Shown in pieces: positions 1 through 9,598 of a stretch of 64,000 nt of DNA. The stretch's first letter is position 1. Each line of letters starts with the position of its first letter. The translations under genes and the position numbers were made by a program. Origin of the DNA: CAVOXO01 sp963700425 (GTDB lineage Bacteria > Actinomycetota > Acidimicrobiia > Acidimicrobiales > Microtrichaceae). The notes below the pieces were generated by a model. It was not told where the DNA came from and did no database searches. It saw only the letters and a list, made by a program, of their open reading frames with translations. The stretch is from NCBI GenBank assembly GCA_963700425.1, contig CAVOXO010000003.1, forward strand, positions 744,001-808,000, in the 5' to 3' direction.

Positions 1-217
1 ATTGCGGCGGGCGATCACCACGGTGAACTCGCCCGACGTCGATGCCATCGTGCAGTGCGGAACGAACCTGTCGATGGTCCGCCTGGCCGATGAGGCCGAG
101 CGCTGGCTCGACAAGCCGGTGATCGCCATCAACGCCGCCACCTGGTGGATGGCGTTGCGCGAGAACGGCATCGACGATCGCCTGTGGGGATTCGGGTCGC
201 TGCTCCGCGAGCACTGA
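1..217 (+). CDS. Asp/Glu racemase / arylmalonate decarboxylase family protein (C-terminal fragment)
   Basis: Only the last ~71 residues are in the window; the start lies upstream. The fragment carries the family's C-terminal signature: DAIVQCGTNLSM, with the Cys at the position of the second catalytic cysteine of maleate isomerase / Asp-Glu racemase proteins, followed by LDKPVIAINAATWW and a closing GFGSLL. Members include maleate cis-trans isomerase, arylmalonate decarboxylase and hydantoin racemase; the fragment cannot tell which. It converges with the ABC importer genes on the opposite strand, leaving only 25 bases between the stop codons. Confidence 0.75.
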   Translation, partial: LRRAITTVNSPDVDAIVQCGTNLSMVRLADEAERWLDKPVIAINAATWWMALRENGIDDRLWGFGSLLREH

Positions 218-242
218 GTCCTCCCGTGCGGGTCGTCGCCGC

Positions 243-2978
243 TCAGCCCATGTAGGACTCGATCACTTCGGGATGGGCCCGCACGTCCGCTGGGATGCCC
301 TCGGCGACCTTGGCACCCGCGGCGAGCGCGATCATGCGGTCGCACACCTCGAAGAGCAACGGCAGGTCGTGTTCGATGAGCACGAGCGTGATTCCCAGTT
401 CGTCTCGGATGGCGTGGAGCACCATGGCGAGGCGTTCCGACTCGGAGTGAGCCACCCCCGCCGACGGCTCGTCGAGGAGTATGAGCCGCGGCCGGGCGGC
501 GACGGCACAGGCCAGTTCCGCGATGCGTCGGGTCCCGGTGGGGAGGGTCTCGACCAGCGATTCGGCGTCGTTCCCGAGATCGAACTGCGTCAACAGGGCG
601 CGGGCGCGCTCCCGACGGTGTTCGTCCTTGCGCGCCGACCCGAACGCCTCGAGCAGCGACGAGGGGGCGATCCGTTCGCCCGCCACCATCACCGCCTCGG
701 TCAAGGTGAGTGTCGGGAAGAGGGTGGCCGATTGGAACGACCTCGCAATGCCGGCCCTGGCGCGGGCCTCGGCGGACAGCGACGTGATGTCACGGTCGAC
801 GAAACGGATGGTCCCCTGGTCGGGAGTGACGAATCCCGAGACGATCTCGAAGAGCGTCGTCTTTCCCGCCCCGTTGGGTCCGATGAGCCCGAGGATCTCC
901 CGAGGCGCCACGGAGAACGAGACATCGTTCACCGCAATGACCCCTCCGTAGCGTTTGGAGACGCCCCGGACATCGAGGATGGTGGCGGCGTCGGTCGTCG
1001 CGCAGCGCTCCGCGCCGAGGTCGGGGTTCACGTCCGCCTCGGTCACCGCTCCCCGCCGCGCCCGGCTCACGTCCACGCCGGCGGCGGCGGCCGAATCATC
1101 CTGGATCCGGTCCGTGATCCGCTGCACCACGGCGTTGACGCCCCCGGGTTCGTGGACGATCAGAGCGATCCACGCTCCGGCCAGCGCGGTCGCCGCCTCG
1201 GGGGAGGGGTTGAAGATCGCCGGGATGCCGATCAGGTAGGCGGCCCCGATGAGGGGACCGGTGAGCGAGCTGAGCCCACCGATCACCGTCGCGGTCACCG
1301 CGTCGATCGACAGTTGGACGTCGAAGTTCGACGAGGAGAGGTTCGAGAACGCGTGCCCGTAGACGGCCCCTCCGACTCCGGCGATGAGACCCCCCACCGC
1401 CGCGGCCTGGATCCGCATCGAACGGGCGGAGATCGACATCGCTCGTGCCGCGTCGCTGTTGTCGCGAACGGCCACGAGGGTGCGGGCCCAGGCACTGGAT
1501 CGGAGCCGGGCGACGAAGGCGAAGACGATCACCAGGGCGGCCAGCGAAATCCAGTAATAGCCGCGCGACTCGTCGGTGCGTAGCCCTCCGATCTCGATCG
1601 CGGGCCGGCGGGGCGGCGGGGCATCGCCGAGCAGCGCCGGCCGATCGAGCAACCACCTCGTGGTGACGATGGCGAAGATGAGGCTGGCGACGCCCAGCGC
1701 GAGGCCCTGAACCCGAAGGGCTGTGGCCGCGAGGGCGGCGGCGGTGACCGCGGCGATGATGGCCCCCACCACGATCCCCGCGAGGAAGCCGATCTCGGCG
1801 GACACCTGGACCGAAGCCGCCGCGCCGATGGCCGCGTAGGCGAACTGGGCCAGGGTGAGCTGTCCGCCCAGTCCGGTGACCACCACCACCGAGAGCCCGA
1901 CGATGGCCACGGCGATGACGACGGTGAGGTCGAGGGCCTGCGACCCGTTCGCCCGGAACGGCACGGTCGCCGCGGCGACCACGGCCAGCACCGCGACCAC
2001 CCACGGGGCGAACCGGACGATCGGCAGTCGGCGATACGCGGCCGGCACGAGACTCGGCAGGCTGCGCTGAGTCCACGGCTCGAGCGTGGCGCGAGGGGCT
2101 CGGGCGGTGGTCAGCAGTGCGAGGATGACCGCAGCGAGGATGACGACCTCGATGAGCCCGGCCGCCTCGGGGTTGGTGGCGAGAACCTGTTCGATCACGC
2201 CGATGCCGGTGGCCACCCCGATTGCGATTCCGTAGTTGGTGAAGCGGGCGATCGCCGCCGCCGCCAGCCCCCTCACCAGGAGCTCCGGCCCCAGTGTCTC
2301 GGGGGTGACGACTCCTCGGGTCGGAATGATGAGCGTCACCGAGAATGCGGCCACGGCTCCCGCGATCACCCAGGTGAGGATGGACACCGATCTGGCGGGG
2401 ACGCCCGCGGTCGACGCCGCCGCGCTGTTCGAGGCGGCCGCGCGGATGGCCAGGCCGGTGCGCGACTTCCACAGGAACAGTCCCAGCGTCGCCAGCAGCA
2501 GCGGCGAGAGGATGGCCTGGGCCGCGAAGGCCGGAGTCACCCTCAGCGCGTCGATGTTGCCCGTCGGCAACCCGGTGGGCTCGGGGAACGTGAGCCCCGA
2601 CAGCCCGTCGGGGTTGATGGCGAGCGCCGCGAAGACGAGGAACGTGCCCACCCCCAGGGTGGCGACCATCGACAGGACCTTGGGCGACGACGACAGCGGT
2701 TTCACCACGCCGATCTCGGTGAGAGCCCCGACCCCCGCCGCGACGAGCAGGCCGAGGGCGAACGAGACCCAGTAGGGCAACTCGAATTCGATGACCGCGA
2801 GCGAGCACACCGCGGCGCCGAATACTCCGATGGCGCCGTGGGCGAAGTTGATGAAGCGTGATGAGCGGTACACCAGCACCAGCCCCGCGGCGAGCAGGCC
2901 GTAGGTCAGCCCCGTGAAGACGCCGAGGCTCACGACCCCGGCGGTGATGTCGAAGCTCCAGAACGTGAAGGCCGTCAC
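243..2978 (-). CDS. Fused branched-chain amino acid-type ABC transporter: LivH-LivM permeases and LivG ATPase in one chain
   Basis: A 911-residue protein that combines three normally separate subunits of a HAAT-type importer. Residues ~10-290 form a LivH-like permease, ~330-625 a LivM-like permease, and ~665-905 a LivG-like ATPase with Walker A GPNGAGKTT, Walker B LILLDEPSAGV and the Q-loop RSFQ. The usual LSGGQ signature is replaced by LPTGTRR, which is common in LivG-type subunits. Translation starts at a GTG that overlaps the upstream stop (GTGA); an open frame continues further upstream but only shadows the previous gene. It should pair with the LivF-containing protein encoded just before it and with the binding lipoprotein, importing a branched-chain amino acid, amide or other small organic acid; the substrate cannot be read from sequence. 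Confidence 0.9.
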   Translation of the reverse strand: MTAFTFWSFDITAGVVSLGVFTGLTYGLLAAGLVLVYRSSRFINFAHGAIGVFGAAVCSLAVIEFELPYWVSFALGLLVAAGVGALTEIGVVKPLSSSPKVLSMVATLGVGTFLVFAALAINPDGLSGLTFPEPTGLPTGNIDALRVTPAFAAQAILSPLLLATLGLFLWKSRTGLAIRAAASNSAAASTAGVPARSVSILTWVIAGAVAAFSVTLIIPTRGVVTPETLGPELLVRGLAAAAIARFTNYGIAIGVATGIGVIEQVLATNPEAAGLIEVVILAAVILALLTTARAPRATLEPWTQRSLPSLVPAAYRRLPIVRFAPWVVAVLAVVAAATVPFRANGSQALDLTVVIAVAIVGLSVVVVTGLGGQLTLAQFAYAAIGAAASVQVSAEIGFLAGIVVGAIIAAVTAAALAATALRVQGLALGVASLIFAIVTTRWLLDRPALLGDAPPPRRPAIEIGGLRTDESRGYYWISLAALVIVFAFVARLRSSAWARTLVAVRDNSDAARAMSISARSMRIQAAAVGGLIAGVGGAVYGHAFSNLSSSNFDVQLSIDAVTATVIGGLSSLTGPLIGAAYLIGIPAIFNPSPEAATALAGAWIALIVHEPGGVNAVVQRITDRIQDDSAAAAGVDVSRARRGAVTEADVNPDLGAERCATTDAATILDVRGVSKRYGGVIAVNDVSFSVAPREILGLIGPNGAGKTTLFEIVSGFVTPDQGTIRFVDRDITSLSAEARARAGIARSFQSATLFPTLTLTEAVMVAGERIAPSSLLEAFGSARKDEHRRERARALLTQFDLGNDAESLVETLPTGTRRIAELACAVAARPRLILLDEPSAGVAHSESERLAMVLHAIRDELGITLVLIEHDLPLLFEVCDRMIALAAGAKVAEGIPADVRAHPEVIESYMG

Positions 2979-4990
2979 GGCTGATCGATCCCGGCGTGGG
3001 GGGCTGCGGTCGCCTCGGCCCGGTGCTCCAGCGCTGCGGAGACCCCTTCGAGGTACACGGCCTCGAGCAGGCCGGGGTCGGCACGGAGCTCGGCGGCCGA
3101 GCCCGAGTACACGATGCGGCCCCGTTCCATGCACGTGGCACGGTTCGCCAGCTCGAGGGCGACGTGAACCGACTGCTCGACCAACAGGACCGCAGCCCCT
3201 TCGGCGTGGAGCCGCCGTATCACCGGGACCAGGGCGTTGACGATGATCGGGGCGAGCCCCAGCGAGAACTCGTCGATCACCAGGAGTCGCGGCGCCAACA
3301 CCAACGACTTGGCGAGGGCCAGCATCTGACGCTCGCCGCCCGAGAGTGACGACGCCCGTTGTGTGCGTCGCTCGGCGAGCGCGGGAAACACCTCGTACGC
3401 CCGCGCCGCGGCCGCGACGGCGTCGCGCCGGGACAGCGAGTGCCCGTAGAGCGCGATGTTCTCCGCGACGGTGAGGTCCTCGGCGACGGCGGTCCCCGCG
3501 CCGATGTGGTTGAGCCCGCATCGCACCCGCTCGTCGGCGCTGAAACCGGTGATGTCGACTCCGCCGAGACGAACGGTTCCGGCCTGAGGGGTGGCGATGC
3601 CGGCGATGTTGTCGAGGAGCGTCGTCTTGCCGGCCCCGTTCGCGCCCACGAGCGCGGCGATCTCTCCGTCGCTCACCGTCAGGTCGATCCCGAACAACAC
3701 CTGGACGTCGCCGTAGGAGAACTCGAGGTGCTCGACCTCGAGGAGGGGTCCGGCGGCGAAGACGGGCGCGAAACGGTCGGGGTCCTCACCGGCGCCGGGG
3801 GCATCGGACGGGCCGGACGTGCGGCCGACCTGGTCACGCAGGGCAACGGCACCGATGATGCCGAGCGGAGCGGCACACAGCGCCAGGGCGGTGCGTGGTG
3901 ATCCGATCCCGTCGAGCAGGGTCGGCCATGCGCCCACGACGATCGCCCATCCCGCCGCCGCACCGATCCACGCGGTCGACAGGGTGCGGAGCGAAGCGTC
4001 GGCGACCACGCATCCCACCGCGAACGCCGCAGCCAGCCCACATCCGACCACGATGCCGACGAGGGTGTAGCTCGCGGCCGCGATCAACATGGACCCCGAC
4101 CCGGCCAGGGCGAGTACCGCGGTGGAGGACGCCGGAAGCGCCGCGGGGGGGTCCGCGGAGCCCTCACTTCCCTCGGAGTGCCACCTGAGCGCGGTGACGA
4201 GCGCTCCGGTCCCGGCTCCGGCGACGACGAACGTGATCAGGTGGTACCGCGCGCCCGCCTGCCATTCCTCGGCCAGCACCGGGCCGAGGCGCGCCAGCGC
4301 TCCACAGGTCACCCCGGCGGTGACACCCAGGGTCGCACCCAGCGCGGCGGAGGGGGATGAGGACGTCGGGTGCTCCCGCCGCCCGGGAGTCCCCGGTGAC
4401 GCACGCCTGTCGAGCATCACCAGCCAGGCCCCGCCGGCCGCGGCCGCCAGCCCTCCCACGGCGGAGATGTCGGACCACACCCGATCAACGTCGATGGCGG
4501 CCCCCCCGGCACCGAGAGCCACGCCCGCAGCAGCCCACGCGACGGGACGGGCGGTGGCCGACAGAGCCGACCGGGACGGCTCACCGCGCATCCCCTCCGG
4601 CGGTGCCATCACCAGGGCCGGGATTCCCAGTACAGCCGCGCCCATGAGCACGACGTCGACGATCTGTGGGTCACCGATGTTCCACAACGCCATCCACCCC
4701 AGGCCGCCCAGCAGGCCGAACACCGCCGCGGGCAGTCCTGCCCCGCTGCGGTGCGAACCCCGCGCGAGGATCGACGCGATCGCAGCGCCCAGGGCGACCG
4801 CCAGCGCGACCGTGCCGTAGAAGCCGTCCACGCCGCGTCCGGTGTCGAGCGCCACCGATCGGCCCTCGCCGAGGATGACCCCGAAGGGCAGGGCCAGCCC
4901 GAGACACGTGAGGGCACGCGCCGCATCGGTGGAGCGGGTCACCGAGCCGATCGACGTCGACGATGGATTCGGCGACGCGCCCTCGATCAC
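2975..4990 (-). CDS. Polytopic membrane domain fused to LivF-type ABC ATPase
   Basis: A 671-residue protein. Residues ~25-400 are a string of about ten hydrophobic, Gly/Ala-rich segments (MFS-like in appearance, family uncertain). Residues ~415-670 are a LivF ATPase: GANGAGKTT Walker A, LSGGERQ signature, LLVIDEFSLGL Walker B and H-loop VEQSV. The GTG start overlaps the stop of the binding-protein gene (GTGA), and its own stop overlaps the GTG of the LivHMG fusion, so all three are translationally coupled. The membrane part is additional to the permeases of the partner protein; it may be a second transport module or a membrane anchor. The Walker B catalytic residue is Glu, so this half should hydrolyse ATP. 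Confidence 0.85.
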   Translation of the reverse strand: MIEGASPNPSSTSIGSVTRSTDAARALTCLGLALPFGVILGEGRSVALDTGRGVDGFYGTVALAVALGAAIASILARGSHRSGAGLPAAVFGLLGGLGWMALWNIGDPQIVDVVLMGAAVLGIPALVMAPPEGMRGEPSRSALSATARPVAWAAAGVALGAGGAAIDVDRVWSDISAVGGLAAAAGGAWLVMLDRRASPGTPGRREHPTSSSPSAALGATLGVTAGVTCGALARLGPVLAEEWQAGARYHLITFVVAGAGTGALVTALRWHSEGSEGSADPPAALPASSTAVLALAGSGSMLIAAASYTLVGIVVGCGLAAAFAVGCVVADASLRTLSTAWIGAAAGWAIVVGAWPTLLDGIGSPRTALALCAAPLGIIGAVALRDQVGRTSGPSDAPGAGEDPDRFAPVFAAGPLLEVEHLEFSYGDVQVLFGIDLTVSDGEIAALVGANGAGKTTLLDNIAGIATPQAGTVRLGGVDITGFSADERVRCGLNHIGAGTAVAEDLTVAENIALYGHSLSRRDAVAAAARAYEVFPALAERRTQRASSLSGGERQMLALAKSLVLAPRLLVIDEFSLGLAPIIVNALVPVIRRLHAEGAAVLLVEQSVHVALELANRATCMERGRIVYSGSAAELRADPGLLEAVYLEGVSAALEHRAEATAAPHAGIDQP

Positions 4991-6308
4991 CGAAGGCTCT
5001 CGGTGGGACCGACGAGGGTGAAGCACGAGCAATCGGGGTCGAACGCCATGGGCCGGAACGCGGATGCCCCGCGACGACACCTGGCTCCCAGAGCGCCTCG
5101 TAGTTGGTGGCGTTTTCGATCGGACCCAGTCGCGCCACGCCCTCGGCGAACGCGGCGGCGGAGGGGGTCGGGGCATCTCGGAGGGCGTCTGCCAGCAGCG
5201 TCACCGCGTCGCAGTACTCGAGGGACTCGCGGGCGTTCTCCCGGGCTGCGAAGCGTTGTCCGGCCTCACTGAAGATGTCCAGGCATCGTTGTTCGGCCGC
5301 ATTCCGCGGGAAGTCGAGTTGGTCGGGGTTCAGGTCCCAGGCGGGCAGCACGGAGATCCCCACCGAATCGGCCATCGCCTCGGGCGTGCCCGACGCGACG
5401 AAGTTGGGATTGTCGAACGTTGTCACCGCGTAGGCGGGACGGAATTCCTGGGGGATCGCGATGGTCAGGAGGAAGGCCAGCAAGCGCGACCCGCCGACCA
5501 CGACGACGCGGTCGACGCCGCGTTCCTTGAACGAGAGAACCGCCTGGTTCTGCGAGGCCTGCAGGGTGGCGTTCGACGTCGGGTCGACCCACTGGACATC
5601 GGTCGGCTCGACCCCGAGTTCGGCGAGCCGGGGGAGAAGTTGTTCCTCGGTCACCCGACGGTTCTGGTCGTTGTCGATCCCGATGACTCCCAACCGGCTG
5701 TCGTCGTCGAAGAACCCGTTGGCCGAGAGCGATCCGGCGAGGCCTTCGAGCAGTTCTCCGTAGTCGGGCAGGCTCGGCTGGAACAGGTAGGGAGCGAACT
5801 CCTCGCTCGCAGAACGGTCGAGGGGGAACAGGGTCTGGTCGAGCATCAGTGTCTGGCTGTTGGCGTAGCAGGGACGGGAGTTGTCCTGGAACATGCCCTG
5901 GAGGACGACGGCGAAGACCCGGTCGTCCTCGGTGAAGGAGCGACAGAGCTTCTCCTCGTTGGTGGCCGAGTCGGTGAGGGCGTCGAAGACCCGGATGACC
6001 GGGACCAGCGTCCGACCGGCGATTCCGCCGTTGGCGTTCACGTGGTCGGCGAGGGCCTGGATCTGGGCTTCCCGGTCACCGGAATCGGGGGACTCGAACC
6101 CGAGTGTCGCGTTGAGGCGGGTCTGGTCGACGACCACGAACCCGACCCTCACCTCGGTGTCGGTCACGCCGGGTGCCGTCTCCACGACCTCGGCAGCCGC
6201 GGCACGGGCGATCTCGCTGCGCTTCGGACCGCACGCGGTGGTGCCGAGCATCGCGACCACGACGACGGTCGTGAGAACGAGTTGGATTGTCCGTGACTCC
6301 ACACGCAC
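4987..6308 (-). CDS. LivK-like substrate-binding lipoprotein of the ABC importer (one frameshift)
   Basis: First gene of the importer set. The N-terminus has a hydrophobic stretch ending at Cys26 (GTTAC), a plausible though imperfect lipobox, so the mature protein is probably lipid-anchored. The body is a periplasmic-binding type I fold: NGGIAGRTL, NDQNRRV and VDRVVVVGG are typical of the branched-chain amino acid binding family. The C-terminus is broken by a one-base deletion near 5056; restoring the frame gives a tail with PMAFDPDCSCFTLV and a stop at 4987-4989 that overlaps the GTG of the next gene. The gap to the upstream hydrolase is only 25 bases, so it may be co-transcribed with it. 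Confidence 0.85.
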
Positions 6309-6333
6309 CCCCGTTCCGCCAGGCGAAACAACG

Positions 6334-7317
6334 TTACCGTAAGCGGAACTCTCGCAGATCTGCAGGCGCGCCTGCCGTGGGCCAGCGGTCGTCCCCGAGC
6401 CCGGGTTCGACGGCGGCCCGGATGAACGTGGTCACGAGCGACCCGATGAGGTCGCGATGTGCCACCGGCGCGTCGTGGTCGGGCTCGAGGAACCCCCGGG
6501 CCGAGCACGGGTCGACCGGGTGGCAGATCGTCTCGTGGTTGCCGCCCTCGATGAGGGCCAGCACCGAGCCCGCAGCGGTGGTCGCGTGCTCGAATGTCGC
6601 CCGCAGAGGATCGTGGTCCTGGTCGTCGACCGCGTCGTAGCGGGAGGCGCTGGCGGCGATGATCCCGTCGTCGGTTCCGCCCATCACCAGGGCCGGAACA
6701 TCGCCGGGCACGGGAAGGATGGTGCCCGGCGCATGGCCGAGGAGCGCCGCGGGGCGGGTGTGCCCCGCGTAGGAGATGGCGCCGCGCACTCCGGCGAACC
6801 ACTCCGGATGGGCGTTGAGCAGCGCCACGGTGCCGCCGGCGGAATGCCCTCCGATGACGACGGAGTCCAGGTCGACCCGCTCGGCGAGGTCGGCGTCGAC
6901 GGTGCGGCGAAAGGCCTCGAGTACGGGCCCGATGACCGTTGCCGACGGCCTCGTGCCGGCTGTGTCGGGGCCCAGTGCGCTCAGGTCGAGCCCCGGTGAG
7001 AGCCCGACCGAGCCGGGGGATATCTCGGCGACGTGGCTGAACGTCACCGTGGCGATGCCCGCTCGGGCGAGGCTGACCGCGAGCCACTGGTAGCTCTGGG
7101 GGTTGACGTTGATGCCCCCCAGCCAGATGAGCAGCGGCCATGGCGCGGCGGCATCGTCGGGGGGAAGAACCCCCGTCTGGATCTCCTCGGGGGTTCCACT
7201 GAGGACGGCGGGGTGGAACACCGCGAAGTGGACGGTGTCGAGCGGAGCAGCCGCGTCGGGGACACGGACGGCGAAATAGCGGGACCGGACAACGGTCGTC
7301 GCCCCTGGTTCGGTCAC
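6334..7317 (-). CDS. Alpha/beta hydrolase (chlorophyllase/dienelactone hydrolase-like)
   Basis: A 327-residue hydrolase. The nucleophile elbow is GGHSAGG, preceded by LLIWLGGINVN (oxyanion-hole strand); the acid is probably in VMGGTDDGI and the histidine in GGNHETICHP. The start is a GTG overlapping the stop of the small membrane protein upstream (GTGA); a longer open frame upstream is the shadow of that gene. A pair of cysteines near the C-terminus (ICHPVDPC) could form a disulfide as in secreted cutinase-like enzymes, but there is no signal peptide, so it is probably cytoplasmic. Its location just ahead of the importer suggests it might process an imported ester or amide; this is inference. 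Confidence 0.8.
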   Translation of the reverse strand: MTEPGATTVVRSRYFAVRVPDAAAPLDTVHFAVFHPAVLSGTPEEIQTGVLPPDDAAAPWPLLIWLGGINVNPQSYQWLAVSLARAGIATVTFSHVAEISPGSVGLSPGLDLSALGPDTAGTRPSATVIGPVLEAFRRTVDADLAERVDLDSVVIGGHSAGGTVALLNAHPEWFAGVRGAISYAGHTRPAALLGHAPGTILPVPGDVPALVMGGTDDGIIAASASRYDAVDDQDHDPLRATFEHATTAAGSVLALIEGGNHETICHPVDPCSARGFLEPDHDAPVAHRDLIGSLVTTFIRAAVEPGLGDDRWPTAGAPADLREFRLR

Positions 7318-7571
7318 GAGGTGGGGTGCGCGGCGATCGTCCGGGCTGCGAGCTCGATGCTGCGCCGACGACGGAAGTATCCCGCGGCCACCGCAGCGTT
7401 GGTCGCCGCGACGGCGATGGCCACGACGACCACCTTTCCGTCGGGCGACAGCGACTCGAACGCCGAGGCGACCGGCTCGATGATCCACATCTTGGTGAGA
7501 CCGGCGACGAAGGCGAGGATCCCGAGAACGGCGCCCATTCGGGACAAGGAGGTACGGGTCGCGGAACTCAT
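7314..7571 (-). CDS. Small two-helix membrane protein, unknown function
   Basis: 85 residues with two hydrophobic segments (about 12-32 and 46-64) separated by a short polar loop, then a basic C-terminal tail (YFRRRR). No known family recognised. Its stop overlaps the GTG of the alpha/beta hydrolase, so the two are translationally coupled, and it follows the ABC exporter pair at a distance of 92 bases in the same direction. Confidence 0.6.
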   Translation of the reverse strand: MSSATRTSLSRMGAVLGILAFVAGLTKMWIIEPVASAFESLSPDGKVVVVAIAVAATNAAVAAGYFRRRRSIELAARTIAAHPTS

Positions 7572-7663
7572 CGGAACGGAGGCGACGCTACCCCTCTCCG
7601 GTGGCCTCGTCCACAGATTCGGAACGCCGTTCCGATCGGGTGTCGTGGGAGAGCGGCCAGGAC

Positions 7664-9598
7664 TCAGACCTCGACGACGGCCGCGGCGAACTGGGAGTTG
7701 TAGAGACGGTGGTACGCGCCGTCGGCCGCCAGCAGTTCCGCGTGGGTGCCCTGTTCGACGATCGAGCCGTTCTCCATGACCAGGATGACGTCGGCGTCGC
7801 GGATCGTCGACAACCGGTGGGCGATGACGAAGCTCGTCCGCGACGCCCGGAGGGCCGACATGGCGTGTTGTATCAACACCTCGGTCCGGGTGTCGACCGA
7901 GCTGGTCGCCTCGTCGAGGATGAGGATGGCGGGATCCGCGAGGAACGCCCGGGCGATGGTCAGCAGCTGCTTCTCGCCGGCGCTGATCTGCCCCCCTTCG
8001 TCGTCGACGACCGTGTCGTAGCCCTCGGACAGCCCATGGACGAACCGGTCGACATAGGTGGCTCGCGCGGCAGCGAGGATCTCGTCGTCGGTCGCCGAGA
8101 GGTTCCCGTACCTGATGTTGTCCCGTATCGTGCCCTCGAACAGCCAGGTGTCCTGCAGCACCATGCCGACGTTGGCACGAAGCTCGCGGCGGCTCATGGT
8201 CGACACATCCCGCCCGTCGAGACGGATCACCCCCGAATCGAGCTCGTAGAATCTCATGATGAGGTTGACCAGCGTCGTCTTGCCGGCACCGGTCGGCCCG
8301 ACGATGGCCACGGTCTGACCCGGCTCCGCGATCAACGACAGGTCGTCGATGAGGAGGGAGTCGGGGTCATAGGAGAACGAGACGTGATCGAACTCGATCC
8401 GGCCCTTCCGGGGCGCTCCGTCTCGGGCGACATCGGGTTCTGGTTCGGGTGATTCCTCCTCGGCATCGAGGAATTCGAAGACCCGCTCGGCGGAGGCGAC
8501 CCCGGACTGGAACACGTTGGCCATCGAGGCGAGCTGGGTGAGCGGCTGGGTGAACTGCCGCGAGTACTGGATGAACGCCTGGACGTCACCGAGGCTGATG
8601 GCGCCCGACGCGACCTGCATCCCTCCGATCACGGCGATCGCCACGTAGTTGAGATTGCCGACGAAGGCCATGGCCGGCTGGATCGCTCCCGAGATGAACT
8701 GGGCCCCGAACGAGGCCTTGAAGAGATCCTCGTTGGTGTCGGCAAAGGCCTTTTCGACCTGTTCCTGGCGTCCGAACACCTTGACCAGTGCGTGGCCGGT
8801 GAACGTCTCCTCGACCTGGGCGTTCAAGGCACCGGTGAACCTCCATTGGGCGATGAACCGCTGCTTCGAGCGCGCCGCGATGAACCGGATCAGCCCGAGC
8901 GACACCGGGATGGTGATCAGAGCGACCGTCGCCAGGAGGGGCGAGATGGCGAACATCATGATGGCGACGCCGACGATGGTGAGGGTCGACGTGAGCAGCT
9001 GGCTCAACGTCTGCTGCAGGCTCTGGGCGACGTTGTCGATGTCGTTGGTGACGCGGCTCAACAGATCGCCCCGCGGTTGGCCGTCGACGAACGCCAGCGG
9101 CAGACGATTCAGCTTGTCCTCCACCGCGGACCTCAACCGGTACATCGTCCGCTGGACGACGCCGGCGATGACGTAGGCCGAGCACCACATGAAGAACGAC
9201 GCCCCCACGTAGAGGGCGACGACCCCCAACAGAACGCGGGCCAGTTCGTCGAGGTCGATGCCGGTCCCGGCCTGCATGCCGGAGAACACCACGTCGGTGG
9301 CGTCCCCGAGCCGGCGGGGACCCAGCACGGACAGGAACACCGCGGTCGCAGCAAGGACGACCACGGCGGTGGCGCCGAGCCGCTCGGGTGCGAGCCATGA
9401 CAGCAGCCGTCGCGTCGATCCGGCGAAGTTCTTCGACTTCTCGGCGGGAATGCCGGCCCCGGAGAATCGTGCGCCCATGCTGCTGCGGGCCTCACTGGCC
9501 ATGGCGCGGGTGTTGCGAACCCGTTCCCGTTCCGCATCGGCAAGAGCGCCCGCGGGGCGTTCGGTGGACTCCGGGGGAGTGTCGGTCTCGTCGCTCAC
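7664..9598 (-). CDS. ABC exporter half-transporter, catalytically complete Walker B subunit
   Basis: 644 residues: a six-helix type I exporter membrane domain (~60-360) followed by an ATPase domain (~395-640). Walker A is GPTGAGKTT and Walker B ends LILDEATSSVD, with the catalytic Glu; the signature is the non-canonical ISAGEKQ. The partner encoded just upstream has the opposite pattern (canonical SGGQRQ, Asp in Walker B). This is the expected asymmetry of heterodimeric exporters such as LmrCD or TM287/288, with one consensus and one degenerate ATP site. The GTG start overlaps the partner's stop (GTGA). The substrate is unknown; TetR-linked pairs often export drugs or lipids. Confidence 0.9.
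   Translation of the reverse strand: MSDETDTPPESTERPAGALADAERERVRNTRAMASEARSSMGARFSGAGIPAEKSKNFAGSTRRLLSWLAPERLGATAVVVLAATAVFLSVLGPRRLGDATDVVFSGMQAGTGIDLDELARVLLGVVALYVGASFFMWCSAYVIAGVVQRTMYRLRSAVEDKLNRLPLAFVDGQPRGDLLSRVTNDIDNVAQSLQQTLSQLLTSTLTIVGVAIMMFAISPLLATVALITIPVSLGLIRFIAARSKQRFIAQWRFTGALNAQVEETFTGHALVKVFGRQEQVEKAFADTNEDLFKASFGAQFISGAIQPAMAFVGNLNYVAIAVIGGMQVASGAISLGDVQAFIQYSRQFTQPLTQLASMANVFQSGVASAERVFEFLDAEEESPEPEPDVARDGAPRKGRIEFDHVSFSYDPDSLLIDDLSLIAEPGQTVAIVGPTGAGKTTLVNLIMRFYELDSGVIRLDGRDVSTMSRRELRANVGMVLQDTWLFEGTIRDNIRYGNLSATDDEILAAARATYVDRFVHGLSEGYDTVVDDEGGQISAGEKQLLTIARAFLADPAILILDEATSSVDTRTEVLIQHAMSALRASRTSFVIAHRLSTIRDADVILVMENGSIVEQGTHAELLAADGAYHRLYNSQFAAAVVEV

Noticed and set aside
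273..1583. Open frame antisense to the LivHMG fusion
   Set aside because: Low-complexity Arg/Gly/Asp shadow of the real gene; no start signal and no recognisable family.
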